DNA of 64,000 nt from Stenotrophomonas maltophilia D457 (GCF_000284595.1 NC_017671.1:3319001-3383000), one strand, 5' to 3'; positions 53,732-63,042 are shown, counted from the first letter of the stretch. Numbers and translations: made by a program. Notes: a model not told the origin generated them from the letters alone.

Positions 53732-55090
53732 TCAGCGCATCAGCACCACTTCTTCGGCCGAGGTCGGGTGGATCGCCACGGTGTCGTCGAACTGGGCCTT
53801 GGTCGCGCCCATCTTCACCGCCACCGCAAAGCCCTGCAGGATCTCGTCGGCCGCTTCGCCCAGCAGGTGGATGCCTACCACGCGTTCTTCCGGACCGGCA
53901 CAGACCATCTTGAACAGGCTGCGCTGGGTACCATTGGCCAGCGCCTGCAGCATCGGGCGGAAGCGGCTGTGGTAGACGCTCACCTGGTCGAAACGCCGGC
54001 GCGCTTCTTCCTCGCTCATGCCCACCGCGCCCAGCGGCGGATGCGAGAACACCACGCTGGCCACGTTCTCGTAATCCATTTTGGACTGCGGGCGCCCCCC
54101 GAACAGGCGGTCCATCAGCCGCCGCGAAGCGGCCACCGCCACCGGGGTCAGGCCGACCTTGCCAGCGATGTCACCGACCGCGTGCACGCTCGGCACGCGG
54201 GTGGTCTGCCACTCGTCCACCTGCACCTGCTCGTGCTCGCCGATGTCGATGCCGAGCGCTTCCAGACCCAGGCCACGGCTGTTGCCGCGGCGGCCGGCAG
54301 CGAAGAACACCGCATCGAACACACTGTCGATCGGGCCGTCATGGCCGAACGCCCGCACGCGCTCGCCATCGCGCTGCAGTTCGCGCAGGCGATAGTCGAA
54401 ATGGATCCGCACGCCCTGCTGTTTCAGGTTCTCGGCCAGCTGATCGGTCAGCTCGTAATCGAAGCGCTCCAGCAGGCGCTTGCCGCGCACCAGCAGGCTC
54501 ACGCGGCTGCCGAGCGCCTGCAGCAGGCCAGCCAGCTCCACCGCGATGTAACCACCACCGATGATCGCCACCTCGGCCGGCGCCGCACGCAGGTCGAAGA
54601 AATCGTCGGAGACCAGGCCCAGCTCCGCGCCGGGAATATCCGGACGCAGTGGATGCGCGCCAGTGGCGATCAGGATGTGTTCGGCGCTGTAGTGCACGCC
54701 ATCACTGCAGGCCACGGTGTGCGCATCAAGCAGATGGCCACGTGCCGGAATGCGCACCACGCCGGTTTCGTCCAGGCGCTTGTGGTAGCTGGTGTGGATG
54801 TTGCTGATGTAGGCCTGGCGATGGATCACCAGTTCCTTCCACGACAGCGCCGGGCGTGCCTCGACATCGAAGCCCATCGCATTGGCCAGGCCGATGCGCT
54901 CGTGCAGGTCGGCCGCCAGCCACATCGCCTTCTTCGGCACGCAGCCGACATTGACACAGGTTCCGCCCAGTTCGCCGGGTTCCAGCATTGCCACGCGCTT
55001 GCCATGCTGCGCGGCGCGGATCGCACCGGCCAGGCCGGCGGAGCCGCCGCCAAGGACGATCAGGTCGTAATCATAGGATGCAGTGCTCAT
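53732..55090 (-). CDS. gor: Glutathione-disulfide reductase
   Basis: Gor is an NADPH-dependent flavoenzyme keeping glutathione reduced. The 452-residue length is normal. FAD-binding is LIVLGGGSAGLAGAIRAA; the redox pair is in GGTCVNVGCVPKKAMW. NADPH-binding is VAIIGGGYIAVELAGLLQ followed by an Arg (LLVRGKRLL). The C-terminal catalytic His-Glu is in VAIHPTSAEEVVL. HAVGDIAGKVGLTPVA confirms the disulfide-reductase family. The start overlaps a fossil gene stop (ATGA). Confidence 0.94.
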   Translation of the reverse strand: MSTASYDYDLIVLGGGSAGLAGAIRAAQHGKRVAMLEPGELGGTCVNVGCVPKKAMWLAADLHERIGLANAMGFDVEARPALSWKELVIHRQAYISNIHTSYHKRLDETGVVRIPARGHLLDAHTVACSDGVHYSAEHILIATGAHPLRPDIPGAELGLVSDDFFDLRAAPAEVAIIGGGYIAVELAGLLQALGSRVSLLVRGKRLLERFDYELTDQLAENLKQQGVRIHFDYRLRELQRDGERVRAFGHDGPIDSVFDAVFFAAGRRGNSRGLGLEALGIDIGEHEQVQVDEWQTTRVPSVHAVGDIAGKVGLTPVAVAASRRLMDRLFGGRPQSKMDYENVASVVFSHPPLGAVGMSEEEARRRFDQVSVYHSRFRPMLQALANGTQRSLFKMVCAGPEERVVGIHLLGEAADEILQGFAVAVKMGATKAQFDDTVAIHPTSAEEVVLMR

Positions 55091-55278
55091 CGGAATCGCT
55101 CGGGTCGGTAAGGGGCAGGATCGATCGCTGGCGTGTGGCCGCAGACGAGATCGGCGATCCGCTGGCCGATGCCGGCGCTCATGCTGACGCCGAGCATGCC
55201 ATGCCCCGCTGCAGGCCAGACGTGAGGATGCGCGGGCGCGCGGCCGATCAGCACAGCGCGTGCGCGCTCATCGCTCAC
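55087..55278 (-). pseudogene. C-terminal remnant of a D-amino-acid dehydrogenase-like FAD oxidoreductase
   Basis: A 63-codon open stretch reads RAPAHPHVWPAAGHGMLGVS and ends DPAPYRPERFR. GHGMLGVSMSAG and DLVCGHTPAIDPAPYRPERF are the C-terminal FAD-binding end of DadA/D-amino-acid oxidase-like proteins, normally about 400 residues long. The rest of the enzyme is missing; the fragment starts at the end of the DUF418 gene (GTGA overlap) and ends at the gor start (ATGA). Whether the short peptide is made is unknown. Confidence 0.78.
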
Positions 55279-56519
55279 CCCTGCTTCGTCCTGCGCCGCA
55301 TCGGTGGCCACTGCCGGTAGGTCATTGCACGCCACAGCCATTCCATCGGACCAAAGCGGAAGCGCGCCAGCCACGCGTGCGAAACAGCCACCTGCACGGC
55401 AAACAACAGCAGCGCGAACAGCAGCTGCACGCTGCGCGGCATCATCTCGAACCTGCCCAGGCCGTAGTGGTAGAAGGTCCAGGTACACAGCAGCGACTGG
55501 CCAAGATAGTGGGTCAACGCCATGCGCCCCACCGGCGCCAGCCACGCCAGCCGCGTGCGCCAGTGCACGATCCACGCCAGGTAGCCCAGGCACATCGGCA
55601 GCCCGCCAACCGTGACCAGGGCCATCGCCGCGGTCACCGGCAGGTTGTAGGCGCCGGGTGCAAGGTAGGGTTTCCAGGCAACCCCCAGCAGCGTGACCAG
55701 CAGCCCCAGCGGCAGTGCGATCCAGCGCAGCGACGCGTACAGCCGCGGGAAGCGCTCCGGCGTCGCCAGCGCGCCACTGCCGGCGAACCAGCTGCCGAGC
55801 AGGAACATGCCCAGCACTTCCGGGCCGCTGATCAGCAACGCGCCCATCGAGGTGCCGAACTCGCTCAGGCGCTGCACAGTGGCCTGCGCCCAGCTGCCCT
55901 GCCCGTACACCTGCCGCTGCAGGTCGATGCTCTGCTGCGCCTCGGCAAGCATGCCCTGCACCTCTTCGGCCGAAGCCATCGACACCATCGCACCCACCAG
56001 CAGCATCATCGCTACACCGCCGAGGTAGACGATCACGCCCATCCACGGCAGCCAGCTGCGCGGCGCCTCGCGGCAGGCCAGCAAGGGCAACGAGACCAGC
56101 GCATACATCACCAGGATGTCGCCGGACCAGACCAGCAGTGCATGGCACAGGCCGATCAGCAGCAGGCCGGCGCTGCGGCGCAGGTAGAACGGGGTGAAGT
56201 CGCGCCCGGCCACCTCGGCGCGTTGTGCCATCACCGCAAAGCCGGCACCGAACAGCAGCGAGAACAGGGTGAAGAACTTGCCCTGCACGAACACATAGAC
56301 GAAGGCGTCGGCCCAGTAATCGATGCCCCGCCAGTGCACGTCAATGCCGGTGAAGGCCAGGTCCAGCGGGCCGCTGAAAGCCTCGATGTTCATCAGCAGG
56401 ATGCCCAGCAGCGCAGCACCACGCAGCACGTCCAGCACGGCGATGCGTTCGCCGGAAGCCACCGGCTGCAGGGAAGGAGAAGCGGCGTTCACGGGGCGTC
56501 CGTCAGGCAGGTCCGCCAT
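55275..56519 (-). CDS. DUF418 domain-containing membrane protein (YeiB-like)
   Basis: This 414-residue protein has about ten transmembrane helices. The N-terminus IAVLDVLRGAALLGILLMNI and the C-terminal DUF418 region (GRMALTHYLGQSLLCTWTFY to MEWLWRAMTYRQW) are family landmarks. The N-terminal part resembles heparan-alpha-glucosaminide acyltransferase-like membrane proteins. Function unknown. The last codons overlap the oxidoreductase remnant. Confidence 0.88.
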   Translation of the reverse strand: MADLPDGRPVNAASPSLQPVASGERIAVLDVLRGAALLGILLMNIEAFSGPLDLAFTGIDVHWRGIDYWADAFVYVFVQGKFFTLFSLLFGAGFAVMAQRAEVAGRDFTPFYLRRSAGLLLIGLCHALLVWSGDILVMYALVSLPLLACREAPRSWLPWMGVIVYLGGVAMMLLVGAMVSMASAEEVQGMLAEAQQSIDLQRQVYGQGSWAQATVQRLSEFGTSMGALLISGPEVLGMFLLGSWFAGSGALATPERFPRLYASLRWIALPLGLLVTLLGVAWKPYLAPGAYNLPVTAAMALVTVGGLPMCLGYLAWIVHWRTRLAWLAPVGRMALTHYLGQSLLCTWTFYHYGLGRFEMMPRSVQLLFALLLFAVQVAVSHAWLARFRFGPMEWLWRAMTYRQWPPMRRRTKQG

Positions 56520-56618
56520 TATGCCGCCGGCCCGTGCACCATGGATGGCCGCGGCGTGTTCCAGAAACGCAACGGCCCGCCGAAGCGGGCCATTGCTGCC
56601 ATCACGATCGCGCTGCGA

Positions 56619-57101
56619 TCAGTGCTGGTGACCGCCGTCGCCGTGGACGTGGCCGTGGTCCAGCTCTTCCTTGCCGGCTTCGCGCACGTCGACGATTTCG
56701 ACGTCGAAGTGCAGGTCCTTGCCAGCCATCGGATGGTTCAGGTCAACGTCGACGACGCTCATGCCGACCTTCTGCACGGTCACCGCACGCGGGCCGAAGT
56801 TGGTCTGCAGCACGACCTGCTGGCCCGGCGCCAGCTTGGTATTGCCGAAGTGCTTCTTCGGCACGCGCTGGGACAGGCCCTCACGACGCTCGCCGTAGGC
56901 ATCGGCCGCCTTGACGTCGACGTTGAAGGTCGCGCCGGCTTCCTTGTCCATCATGGCGTTTTCCAGGCCCGGGATGATGTTGCCGTGACCGATCAGGATC
57001 GCCAGCGGCTCGCCGCGGTCCTTGGACGATTCGATCGGCTCCTGGCCGACTTCGGAAACGGTGTAGTGGAAGCGGACAACGCGGTCTTTTTCGATCTTCA
57101 T
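56619..57101 (-). CDS. slyD: FKBP-type peptidyl-prolyl isomerase SlyD
   Basis: SlyD is a proline isomerase and chaperone with a metal-binding tail that also delivers nickel. The 160-residue product starts MKIEKDRVVRFHYTVSEVG. FKBP core parts are PLAILIGHGNIIPGLENAM and VPKKHFGNTKL. The insert-in-flap domain lies at about 70-125 (VVLQTNFGPRAVTVQ). The tail HGHVHGDGGHQH is His-rich but shorter than in E. coli and lacks Cys. The gene is divergent from a NlpC/P60 gene. Confidence 0.92.
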   Translation of the reverse strand: MKIEKDRVVRFHYTVSEVGQEPIESSKDRGEPLAILIGHGNIIPGLENAMMDKEAGATFNVDVKAADAYGERREGLSQRVPKKHFGNTKLAPGQQVVLQTNFGPRAVTVQKVGMSVVDVDLNHPMAGKDLHFDVEIVDVREAGKEELDHGHVHGDGGHQH

Positions 57102-57212
57102 GCGCAACTCTGTCTGGATCTGCCGGAGGCAGGCGGGTTGGGGCGGGTTGTCGCCCGGCGGGGACGCCGCCATCATGACGGCCAATCCAAGGTGGCGCAT
57201 TATCCGGAGATC

Positions 57213-57752
57213 ATGCACATCACGCCAGTTTCGTCCGGCCAGCGCCGGTTTCTCGCCCCGGCCCTGCTGCTGGCCCTGCCCCTGTTGATGACCGCCTGTG
57301 GCGGTGGCAAGGCCACCCGCCCGGCCCCGCCCCCGCCCACGGCGAACTGGCCAAAGACCGTGCCGGACAACCCCGAGGCTGCCAACTCGGTGCTGATGCG
57401 CGCCATCAGCCTGGTCGGCACGCCCTACCGCTATGGCGGCAACACCCCGGATTCGGGCTTCGACTGCAGCGGCCTGGTCGCTTATGTCTATCGCGAGATG
57501 CTGGACCTGCGGCTGCCGCGCACCTCCCGCGACCTGGCGGCGGTGCAGGGCCCGAAGATCGACCCGCAGCGCCTGGCCACCGGCGACCTGGTGTTCTTCG
57601 GCAGCCGCGGCAGCGTCACCCACGTCGGTATTTATGTAGGTGAAGGGCGTTTCGTGCATGCGCCGAGCACCGGCGGCACCGTGCGCCTGGACTCGCTCAG
57701 CGGTCCCTACTGGAAGGACCACTACACAGGGGCGAAACGCGTCCTTCGCTAA
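57213..57752 (+). CDS. NlpC/P60 (C40) cell-wall hydrolase, lipoprotein
   Basis: This 179-residue protein has a lipobox LLMTACGGG near residue 29. The catalytic Cys is in NTPDSGFDCSGLVAYVY, the His in SVTHVGIYVGEGRFVHAP, and a second His lies in FVHAP. C40 enzymes cleave gamma-D-Glu to diaminopimelate bonds in peptidoglycan. GGAGA precedes the ATG at 57213. A paralogue lies directly downstream, and slyD is divergent. Confidence 0.9.
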   Translation: MHITPVSSGQRRFLAPALLLALPLLMTACGGGKATRPAPPPPTANWPKTVPDNPEAANSVLMRAISLVGTPYRYGGNTPDSGFDCSGLVAYVYREMLDLRLPRTSRDLAAVQGPKIDPQRLATGDLVFFGSRGSVTHVGIYVGEGRFVHAPSTGGTVRLDSLSGPYWKDHYTGAKRVLR

Positions 57753-57844
57753 AATGAACAGGCGATATATTCAAAACTGTGACGGACATCACTGCGCAAC
57801 TAACGAATTACTAACGGAATTTTTAACTTATCCGCGCTTTTACA

Positions 57845-57869
57845 GGGCATGATGCCCCATCGTTTTTTT
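57845..57869 (+). terminator. Terminator-like hairpin between the two NlpC/P60 genes
   Basis: GGGCAT pairs with ATGCCC and a run of seven T residues follows after ATCG, 15 bases before the next GTG start. It could attenuate the second gene. Confidence 0.6.
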
Positions 57870-57883
57870 CCTGTGACCGACGC

Positions 57884-58657
57884 GTGACGACTGACGACCT
57901 GAAAAGCGAAGGCCAGACTTCCGTATCTTCACGTAGTGCCCGCCCGCTGTTGCTTGGCCTGGCACTGTGTCTGACCAGCCTTCCGGCCTGGTCGCAGACT
58001 GCTCCGAACCGTTCCGATGTGACCCTGGCCCCGGTGGCCGAGAGCACCGCCCGACCGGCCGCCAAGGCCGAGGCTGCCGCTCCGCAGCGCAGCCGCGTCG
58101 ATGCCGCCGCCAGTGCCACGCTGGCCGCCCTGCTGCCGCACCTGGCCGCCAACGACACCATTCCGCTGATGGACCGCTCGGCCGTGGTGGCCGGCGACCT
58201 CAGCCGCCTGCTCGCCAACTACGACACCAGCAGCGCCGCCAATGGCAGCGTCGTCGGCACCGCCGCCGACAACGGCAAGGTGCAGTCGCTGCTGCGCCGC
58301 GCGATGACCCTGCTGGGCACCCCGTACCGTTGGGGTGGCAGCAACCCGGACAGCGGTTTCGACTGCAGCGGCCTGGTCGGTTATGTGTTCCGTTCGGCCC
58401 TGGGCATCGAACTTCCGCGCGTCTCGCGCGAGATGGCCCACGATGACAATGCCGAACTGATCAACGACCGCACCGCGCTGGCCGCGGGTGATCTGGTGTT
58501 CTTCGGCCGCAAGGGCCGCGTCGACCACGTCGGCATCTACGTCGGCGATGGCCGTTTCCTGCATGCGCCGAGCTCGGGCAAGGACGTCCGCGTGGACACC
58601 CTGCTCAGTGGCTACTGGGGCAACAAGTTCATGCAGGCCCGCCGGGTCGACCTCTGA
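57884..58657 (+). CDS. NlpC/P60 (C40) cell-wall hydrolase, exported
   Basis: This 257-residue protein probably starts at GTG (TTDDLKSEGQTSVSS). The signal peptide core is LLLGLALCLTSLPAWSQ and an Ala-rich region follows to about 140. The C-terminal domain is like the preceding gene: TPYRWGGSNPDSGFDCSGLV with catalytic Cys and VDHVGIYVGDGRFLHAP with the His. No lipobox is present, so it is likely soluble in the periplasm. No clear Shine-Dalgarno sequence precedes the GTG. Confidence 0.88.
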   Translation: MTTDDLKSEGQTSVSSRSARPLLLGLALCLTSLPAWSQTAPNRSDVTLAPVAESTARPAAKAEAAAPQRSRVDAAASATLAALLPHLAANDTIPLMDRSAVVAGDLSRLLANYDTSSAANGSVVGTAADNGKVQSLLRRAMTLLGTPYRWGGSNPDSGFDCSGLVGYVFRSALGIELPRVSREMAHDDNAELINDRTALAAGDLVFFGRKGRVDHVGIYVGDGRFLHAPSSGKDVRVDTLLSGYWGNKFMQARRVDL

Positions 58658-58692
58658 CCGGCTGGCGTCACAGCGCCGCCTGATACGCAAAG

Positions 58693-58721
58693 CAAAGCCG
58701 CTGCCCTGCAGCGGCTTTTTT
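58693..58721 (+). terminator. Rho-independent terminator of the second NlpC/P60 gene
   Basis: AAAGCCGCTG pairs with CAGCGGCTTT and is followed by TTTTGTT. Confidence 0.88.
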
Positions 58722-58742
58722 GTTGGGCCCGCGTAATGGTGG

Positions 58743-58796
58743 GTAGCTGCCGACCTTGGTCGGCACCGCCTCCATCCACGCATGGCGTGGATCTAC
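58743..58796. repeat. Two SMAG-type REPs
   Basis: GTAGCTGCCGACCTTGGTCG (58743 on) and, inverted, GTAGATCCACGCCATGCGTG (ending 58796); different arms but the same GTAG head. Confidence 0.75.
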
Positions 58797-58829
58797 CACG
58801 GTCGGCAGCGCGTCAGCCATCTCCCAAAC

Positions 58830-58859
58830 GAAAGGCCCGCCGGTCAGGGCGGGCCTTTC
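58830..58859. terminator. Terminator of the symporter gene (bidirectional hairpin)
   Basis: GAAAGGCCCGCC pairs with GGCGGGCCTTTC; short A/T stretches flank both sides, and it follows the stop of the minus-strand symporter. Confidence 0.75.
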
Positions 58860-58873
58860 ATCTCCACGCAACC

Positions 58874-60208
58874 TCAGCTGCGTGGCGGTGTCGGGTCAGG
58901 ATCGTCCACGCCCACATTGCTGGACGGATTGTCATACACCGCCTGGTCCAGCAGCCCGGTTTCCTTGGCCACGATCACCGGCACCAGCATCTGGCCGGTC
59001 ACATTCGTCATCGTGCGCATCATGTCGAGGATGCGGTCGATGGCATACAGATAGCCGATGGTCTCCAGCGGCAGGTTGGCTGCGCTCAGCACCACCGTGG
59101 CCATGATCACCGCGGTACCCGGCACGCCGGCCGTACCGAAGCTGCCCAGCACCGAGGCGATCAGCACCACCACGTACTGCTCCGGGGTCAGCGGCACACC
59201 GCTGTACTGCGCGATGAACACCGCGCACAGCGCCGGATAGATCGCGCCGCAGCCATCCATCTTGATGCTGGCGCCCAGCGGCACCGCGAATGAACCGTAG
59301 TCCTTGTTCACGCCCAGGTTGTGGGTGATCGAACGCAGCGCCACCGGCATCGCGGCGAAGCTGGACGAGCTGACGAAGGCCACCTGCATGCCCGGCGCCG
59401 CGCCGCGGAAGAACTTCAGCGGGTTCAGGCCGTGCGCCAGCAGCAGCGCGCTGTAGACCACCACGATGTGCAGGGCGCAGGCCACGTACAGGGCCAGCAC
59501 GAAATGGCCCAGCGGCAGCAGCTTCTCGAAGCCATAGCTGCCGACCAGGCCGGCGATCAGGCCGAAGGTACCGATCGGGGTGACTTCCAGCACGAAGCGG
59601 GTCACCTGGATCATGATGTCGCTCATCTGGCCGACCAGCTTGCGCGCCTCGGTCACCTTCTCGCCCAGCTTGACGATGGCAAAGCCCACCAGGCCTGCGA
59701 AGAAGATCACCGGCAGGATCGAGCCGCGACCGGCCGCCAGCACAGTCTCACCGGCCGCATTGACCTTGGTACCGATGCCGGACAGCGCGTAGAAGACATT
59801 GGCCGGCACCACGTCCAGCAGCACCTGCACCACACTGGGCACTTCGCGCGGCACGTAGTTGCTGGCCATTGTCAGCTGCAGCCCGCCGGCACCGGGCTGC
59901 AGCACGGTCCCCACGCCCAGCCCAACGCATACCGCCAGCGCCGCGGTGATCACGAACCACAGGAAGGTGCGGCCACTGAGCGCGGCGACCGACTTCTGCC
60001 CGTGCAGCGACGAGATTGCGTTGATGACCGCGAAGAACACCAGCGGCACGGCGATCATCTTGATCAGGGTGACGTACAGCTCACCGAGCGGGCCGAACCA
60101 CGTTTCCGCGGCCGGGCCAAGCGCCCAGCCGGCCAGCGCGCCGAGCACGAAGCCACCGACCACGCGCTGCCAGAATGGAATCCGCAGCCAGGCAGAGACC
60201 AGCTTCAT
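58874..60208 (-). CDS. Dicarboxylate/amino acid:cation symporter (DAACS family)
   Basis: This 444-residue transporter starts MKLVSAWLRIPFWQRVVGG. The Ser-rich reentrant loop VAFVSSSSFAAMPVAL and ASIKMDGCGAIYPALCAVFI are the GltP/DctA landmarks; most members have NMDGTA where this one has KMDGCG. FGTAGVPGTAVIMATVV is the second hairpin and DRILDMMRTMTNVTGQ is the binding-site helix. It would import dicarboxylates or amino acids with H+ or Na+; the specific substrate cannot be told. It ends in an Asp/Pro tail. Confidence 0.9.
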   Translation of the reverse strand: MKLVSAWLRIPFWQRVVGGFVLGALAGWALGPAAETWFGPLGELYVTLIKMIAVPLVFFAVINAISSLHGQKSVAALSGRTFLWFVITAALAVCVGLGVGTVLQPGAGGLQLTMASNYVPREVPSVVQVLLDVVPANVFYALSGIGTKVNAAGETVLAAGRGSILPVIFFAGLVGFAIVKLGEKVTEARKLVGQMSDIMIQVTRFVLEVTPIGTFGLIAGLVGSYGFEKLLPLGHFVLALYVACALHIVVVYSALLLAHGLNPLKFFRGAAPGMQVAFVSSSSFAAMPVALRSITHNLGVNKDYGSFAVPLGASIKMDGCGAIYPALCAVFIAQYSGVPLTPEQYVVVLIASVLGSFGTAGVPGTAVIMATVVLSAANLPLETIGYLYAIDRILDMMRTMTNVTGQMLVPVIVAKETGLLDQAVYDNPSSNVGVDDPDPTPPRS

Positions 60209-60362
60209 AGGCAATCCAGAGGGGAAGGAAGGGATGCTGGCACGATAGCCCAAGGCGGCCCGCAGAACGACCGCCCGGCCGGCAAATCAGTGTGTCATCG
60301 GCGTGCCTTGCAGGGACGGGCATAATGAACGTCCCGTTACAGTTTGTGAGATCCCAGCGTCC

Positions 60363-62069
60363 ATGCGCCGTTCCGTCTCCCTGTTGGCCGCCTGCGCCAC
60401 CACCCTGCTGCTGGGCGCCTGCGCCAGCACCACCCCCGCCTCTGCCCCGGCCGGCCTGAAGGTCGCCGTCGACCCGGTCGCCCATCCGGCCGGCGAGACC
60501 CCGCAATGGTGGTACCGCAGTGGCGCCGCCCAGGCCGCCGCCAACGGCGCGATGTCCGGCAAGGCGAAGAACGTCATCCTGTTCCTCGGCGACGGCATGA
60601 GCCTGACCACCGTGGCCGCCTCGCGCATCTACGAAGGCCAGCAGAAGGGTGGCTCGGGCGAGGAGAACCTGCTGTCCTGGGAGCGCTTCCCGGCCACGGC
60701 GTTCAGCAAGACCTACAACACCGATTCGCAGACGCCGGATTCGGCCGGCACCATGACCGCCATCACCACCGGCGTGAAGACCCACATGGGCGCGATCGGT
60801 GTCAGCGCCGGCAGCCGCACCGACTGCGCCGACAGCCTGTCCAAGGGCCTGCTGACCTGGCTGCAGCTGGCCGACAGCGCCGGCCTGGCCACCGGTGTGG
60901 TGTCCACCGCGCGCCTGACCCATGCCACCCCTGCTGCCACCTATGCGCACTCGCCCGAGCGCAACTGGGAAAACGACACCGACCTGACTGAAGCGGCCAA
61001 GGCTGCAGGCTGCAAGGACATCGCACAGCAGCTGCTGTCGACCTCGCGTTATGGGCGCGGCCCGCTGGTCGCTCTCGGCGGCGGTCGCGGTGAATTCACC
61101 ACCGTGGAAGAGCGCGATCCGGAATACGACGACAAGGTCGGCCAGCGCCTGGATGGCCGCAGCCTGGTGCAGGAATGGCAGCAGGCGCACCCGCAGGGTG
61201 CCTACGTGTGGAACAGCAAGCAGCTGGCGGCGGCCGCCAATGCGCCGGCCATCCTCGGCCTGTTCGAACCGGACCACATGCGCTACGAATACGAGCGCCC
61301 GCAGGATCCGGGCGGTGAGCCGAGCCTGGCCGAACTGACGGCTGCAGCGATCAGGAATCTGGCCAGGCACCAGGAAGGCTACGTGCTGATGATCGAAGGC
61401 GCGCGCATCGACCACGCCAACCACAGCGGCAACGCCTACCGTGCACTGACCGAGACCGTGGCGCTGTCCGACGCGGTGCGCGTGGCCAACGAACTGACCT
61501 CGGCCGACGACACCCTGATCATCGTCACCGCCGACCACTCGCATACGCTGAACTTCGTCGGCTACCCGGCACGTGGCAATCCGATCCTGGGCAAGGTGAA
61601 GGACAAGGGCGGCGAAGATGGTGCCGGCAAGCTGGACTACGCGCTGGACGGCACCGGCCAGCCGTACACCACGCTGAGCTATGCCAACGGCCCGGGCCAT
61701 ACCGGCAGCAGCAACCAGCAGCCGGCCGGCCCGAAGCGTTACCCGCACAACCCGAGCAGCTTCGAACCGGCCAACGGCCGCCCGAACCTGCGCGAGGTCG
61801 ACACCGAGCATCCGGACTACATGCAGGAAGCACTGGTGCCGATGAAGTCCGAATCGCACGGTGGTGAGGATGTCGGCATCTGGGCGCGTGGCCCGGGCAG
61901 CAAGGCGATCCGCGGCACGCTGGAACAGAACGCGATCTATCACATGATCGTGCAGGCCACCCCGGCCCTGCGCGAGCGCCTGTGCCAGGCCGGCACCTGC
62001 GATGACAAGGGCGTGCCGGTGCAGCTGCCGGCACCGACGGCCTTCGAGCGCAAGGCCGAGGCCAAGTGA
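60363..62069 (+). CDS. Alkaline phosphatase family protein, lipoprotein
   Basis: This 568-residue enzyme has a lipobox LLLGACAST near residue 20. Metal ligand Asp is in VILFLGDGMSLTTVAA; the nucleophile Ser is in TDSQTPDSAGTMTAIT. Other metal ligands are IDHANHSGN, TADHSHTLNF and SESHGGEDVGIW. All the zinc and phosphate positions appear complete. It releases phosphate from monoesters outside the inner membrane. The stop overlaps the next start (GTGA). Confidence 0.92.
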   Translation: MRRSVSLLAACATTLLLGACASTTPASAPAGLKVAVDPVAHPAGETPQWWYRSGAAQAAANGAMSGKAKNVILFLGDGMSLTTVAASRIYEGQQKGGSGEENLLSWERFPATAFSKTYNTDSQTPDSAGTMTAITTGVKTHMGAIGVSAGSRTDCADSLSKGLLTWLQLADSAGLATGVVSTARLTHATPAATYAHSPERNWENDTDLTEAAKAAGCKDIAQQLLSTSRYGRGPLVALGGGRGEFTTVEERDPEYDDKVGQRLDGRSLVQEWQQAHPQGAYVWNSKQLAAAANAPAILGLFEPDHMRYEYERPQDPGGEPSLAELTAAAIRNLARHQEGYVLMIEGARIDHANHSGNAYRALTETVALSDAVRVANELTSADDTLIIVTADHSHTLNFVGYPARGNPILGKVKDKGGEDGAGKLDYALDGTGQPYTTLSYANGPGHTGSSNQQPAGPKRYPHNPSSFEPANGRPNLREVDTEHPDYMQEALVPMKSESHGGEDVGIWARGPGSKAIRGTLEQNAIYHMIVQATPALRERLCQAGTCDDKGVPVQLPAPTAFERKAEAK

Positions 62070-62605
62070 TCGTGCGGCAGGCCCGCCTCGACCGCGGCCG
62101 CTTCGCGCGGTCGCTGGTCCTGCTCGGCGTACTGGCCGGTTCCAGCGCGCTGGCGCAGGCGCCGGCCTGCAAGCTGCTGACCGACGAACACGGGTTGTGG
62201 CCGCTGCCCAACTGCGTGGTGGTCGATCACCGGCCGAAGATCAGCGCCGATGCGCTGAAGGACCTGAACTACGACGACCACGGCCTGGCCGTGGTGTATG
62301 CCGACCAGGGCTTCCACTACGTCGACCGCAAGGGCCGCAGCCTGCCTGTGCTGACCTGGGACAACGGCCCGGAAACACCGCAGGAAGGCCTGCTGCGCGG
62401 CCGCGTCGGCAACCGTGTCGGCTACTTCGACCTGACGTTCCGCCAGGTGGTGCCCGGCACCTACGATTTCGGGTGGCCGTTCCAGGATGGCGTGGCCGAG
62501 GTCTGCAACGGCTGTCGGCGCGGCACGCCGGATGCCGATGGCCACACGCCGATGGAAGGCGGAGAGTGGTTCCGCATCGACCGCGCGGGCCGTCGGGTGA
62601 AGTAG
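62066..62605 (+). CDS. Exported WG-repeat protein
   Basis: This 179-residue protein starts at GTG overlapping the phosphatase stop. The signal peptide is roughly residues 10-31 (ending SSALAQAPA). Repeats of the WG type are recognised in GLAVVYADQGFHYVDRKGR and VGYFDLTFRQVVPGTYDFGW. WG repeats are protein-interaction beta-structures. Two Cys residues in CNGCRRG are a possible disulfide. It is tightly linked to the phosphatase, but a shared role is not known. Confidence 0.75.
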   Translation: MIVRQARLDRGRFARSLVLLGVLAGSSALAQAPACKLLTDEHGLWPLPNCVVVDHRPKISADALKDLNYDDHGLAVVYADQGFHYVDRKGRSLPVLTWDNGPETPQEGLLRGRVGNRVGYFDLTFRQVVPGTYDFGWPFQDGVAEVCNGCRRGTPDADGHTPMEGGEWFRIDRAGRRVK

Positions 62606-62866
62606 GTTTTTCGGCAGGGCTGCGCCCTGCACCTGCCGATGCAACGGCAACGGCCGAAGCAACAGCAACAGCAACAGCGCGCATTCCGTGGGATGGCGGG
62701 GCGGCCGGCAACCACGGCGGTTGCTGTTGCTCCTGGTAGGTGTCGACCTTGGTCGACACGATTTTTCTCTCAGATATCGAATTGAATACGGGGTCAGATC
62801 CGTTTTCCGCAGGAAAACGGATCTGACCCCAAGAGCCATTCCGACAGTTCGCAGGAAACTGTCAAA

Positions 62867-63042
62867 GGCGGGATGGGTCCGGTTGCGGGAGTGTCCGCGG
62901 CATGGATGCCGCGGCCAAGCCCCCATGGGTGAGGGCGCTTTGCTTGCGAAGCACTGCTTCGCAAGCGCCCGAACGCACAGCCGCCAGCGGCTGGGCCGGC
63001 CTGGGGGTTTACGGCGTCTCCCGCAACCGGACCCACCCCGCC
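62867..63042. other. Large potential stem-loop structure (possible structured RNA or composite repeat)
   Basis: A 25-base outer stem (GGCGGGATGGGTCCGGTTGC and following bases, one mismatch) encloses three further hairpins: CCGCGGCAT/ATGCCGCGG, GGGCGCTTTGCTTGCGAAGC with its inverse, and CAGCCGCCAGCGGCTG. Such nesting is more than expected by chance, but there is no known RNA family that I recognise. Confidence 0.6.

Noticed and set aside
57213..58657. The NlpC/P60 genes as part of a phage lysis module
   Set aside because: They lie 24 kb from the tail genes, have export signals, and sit among housekeeping genes.
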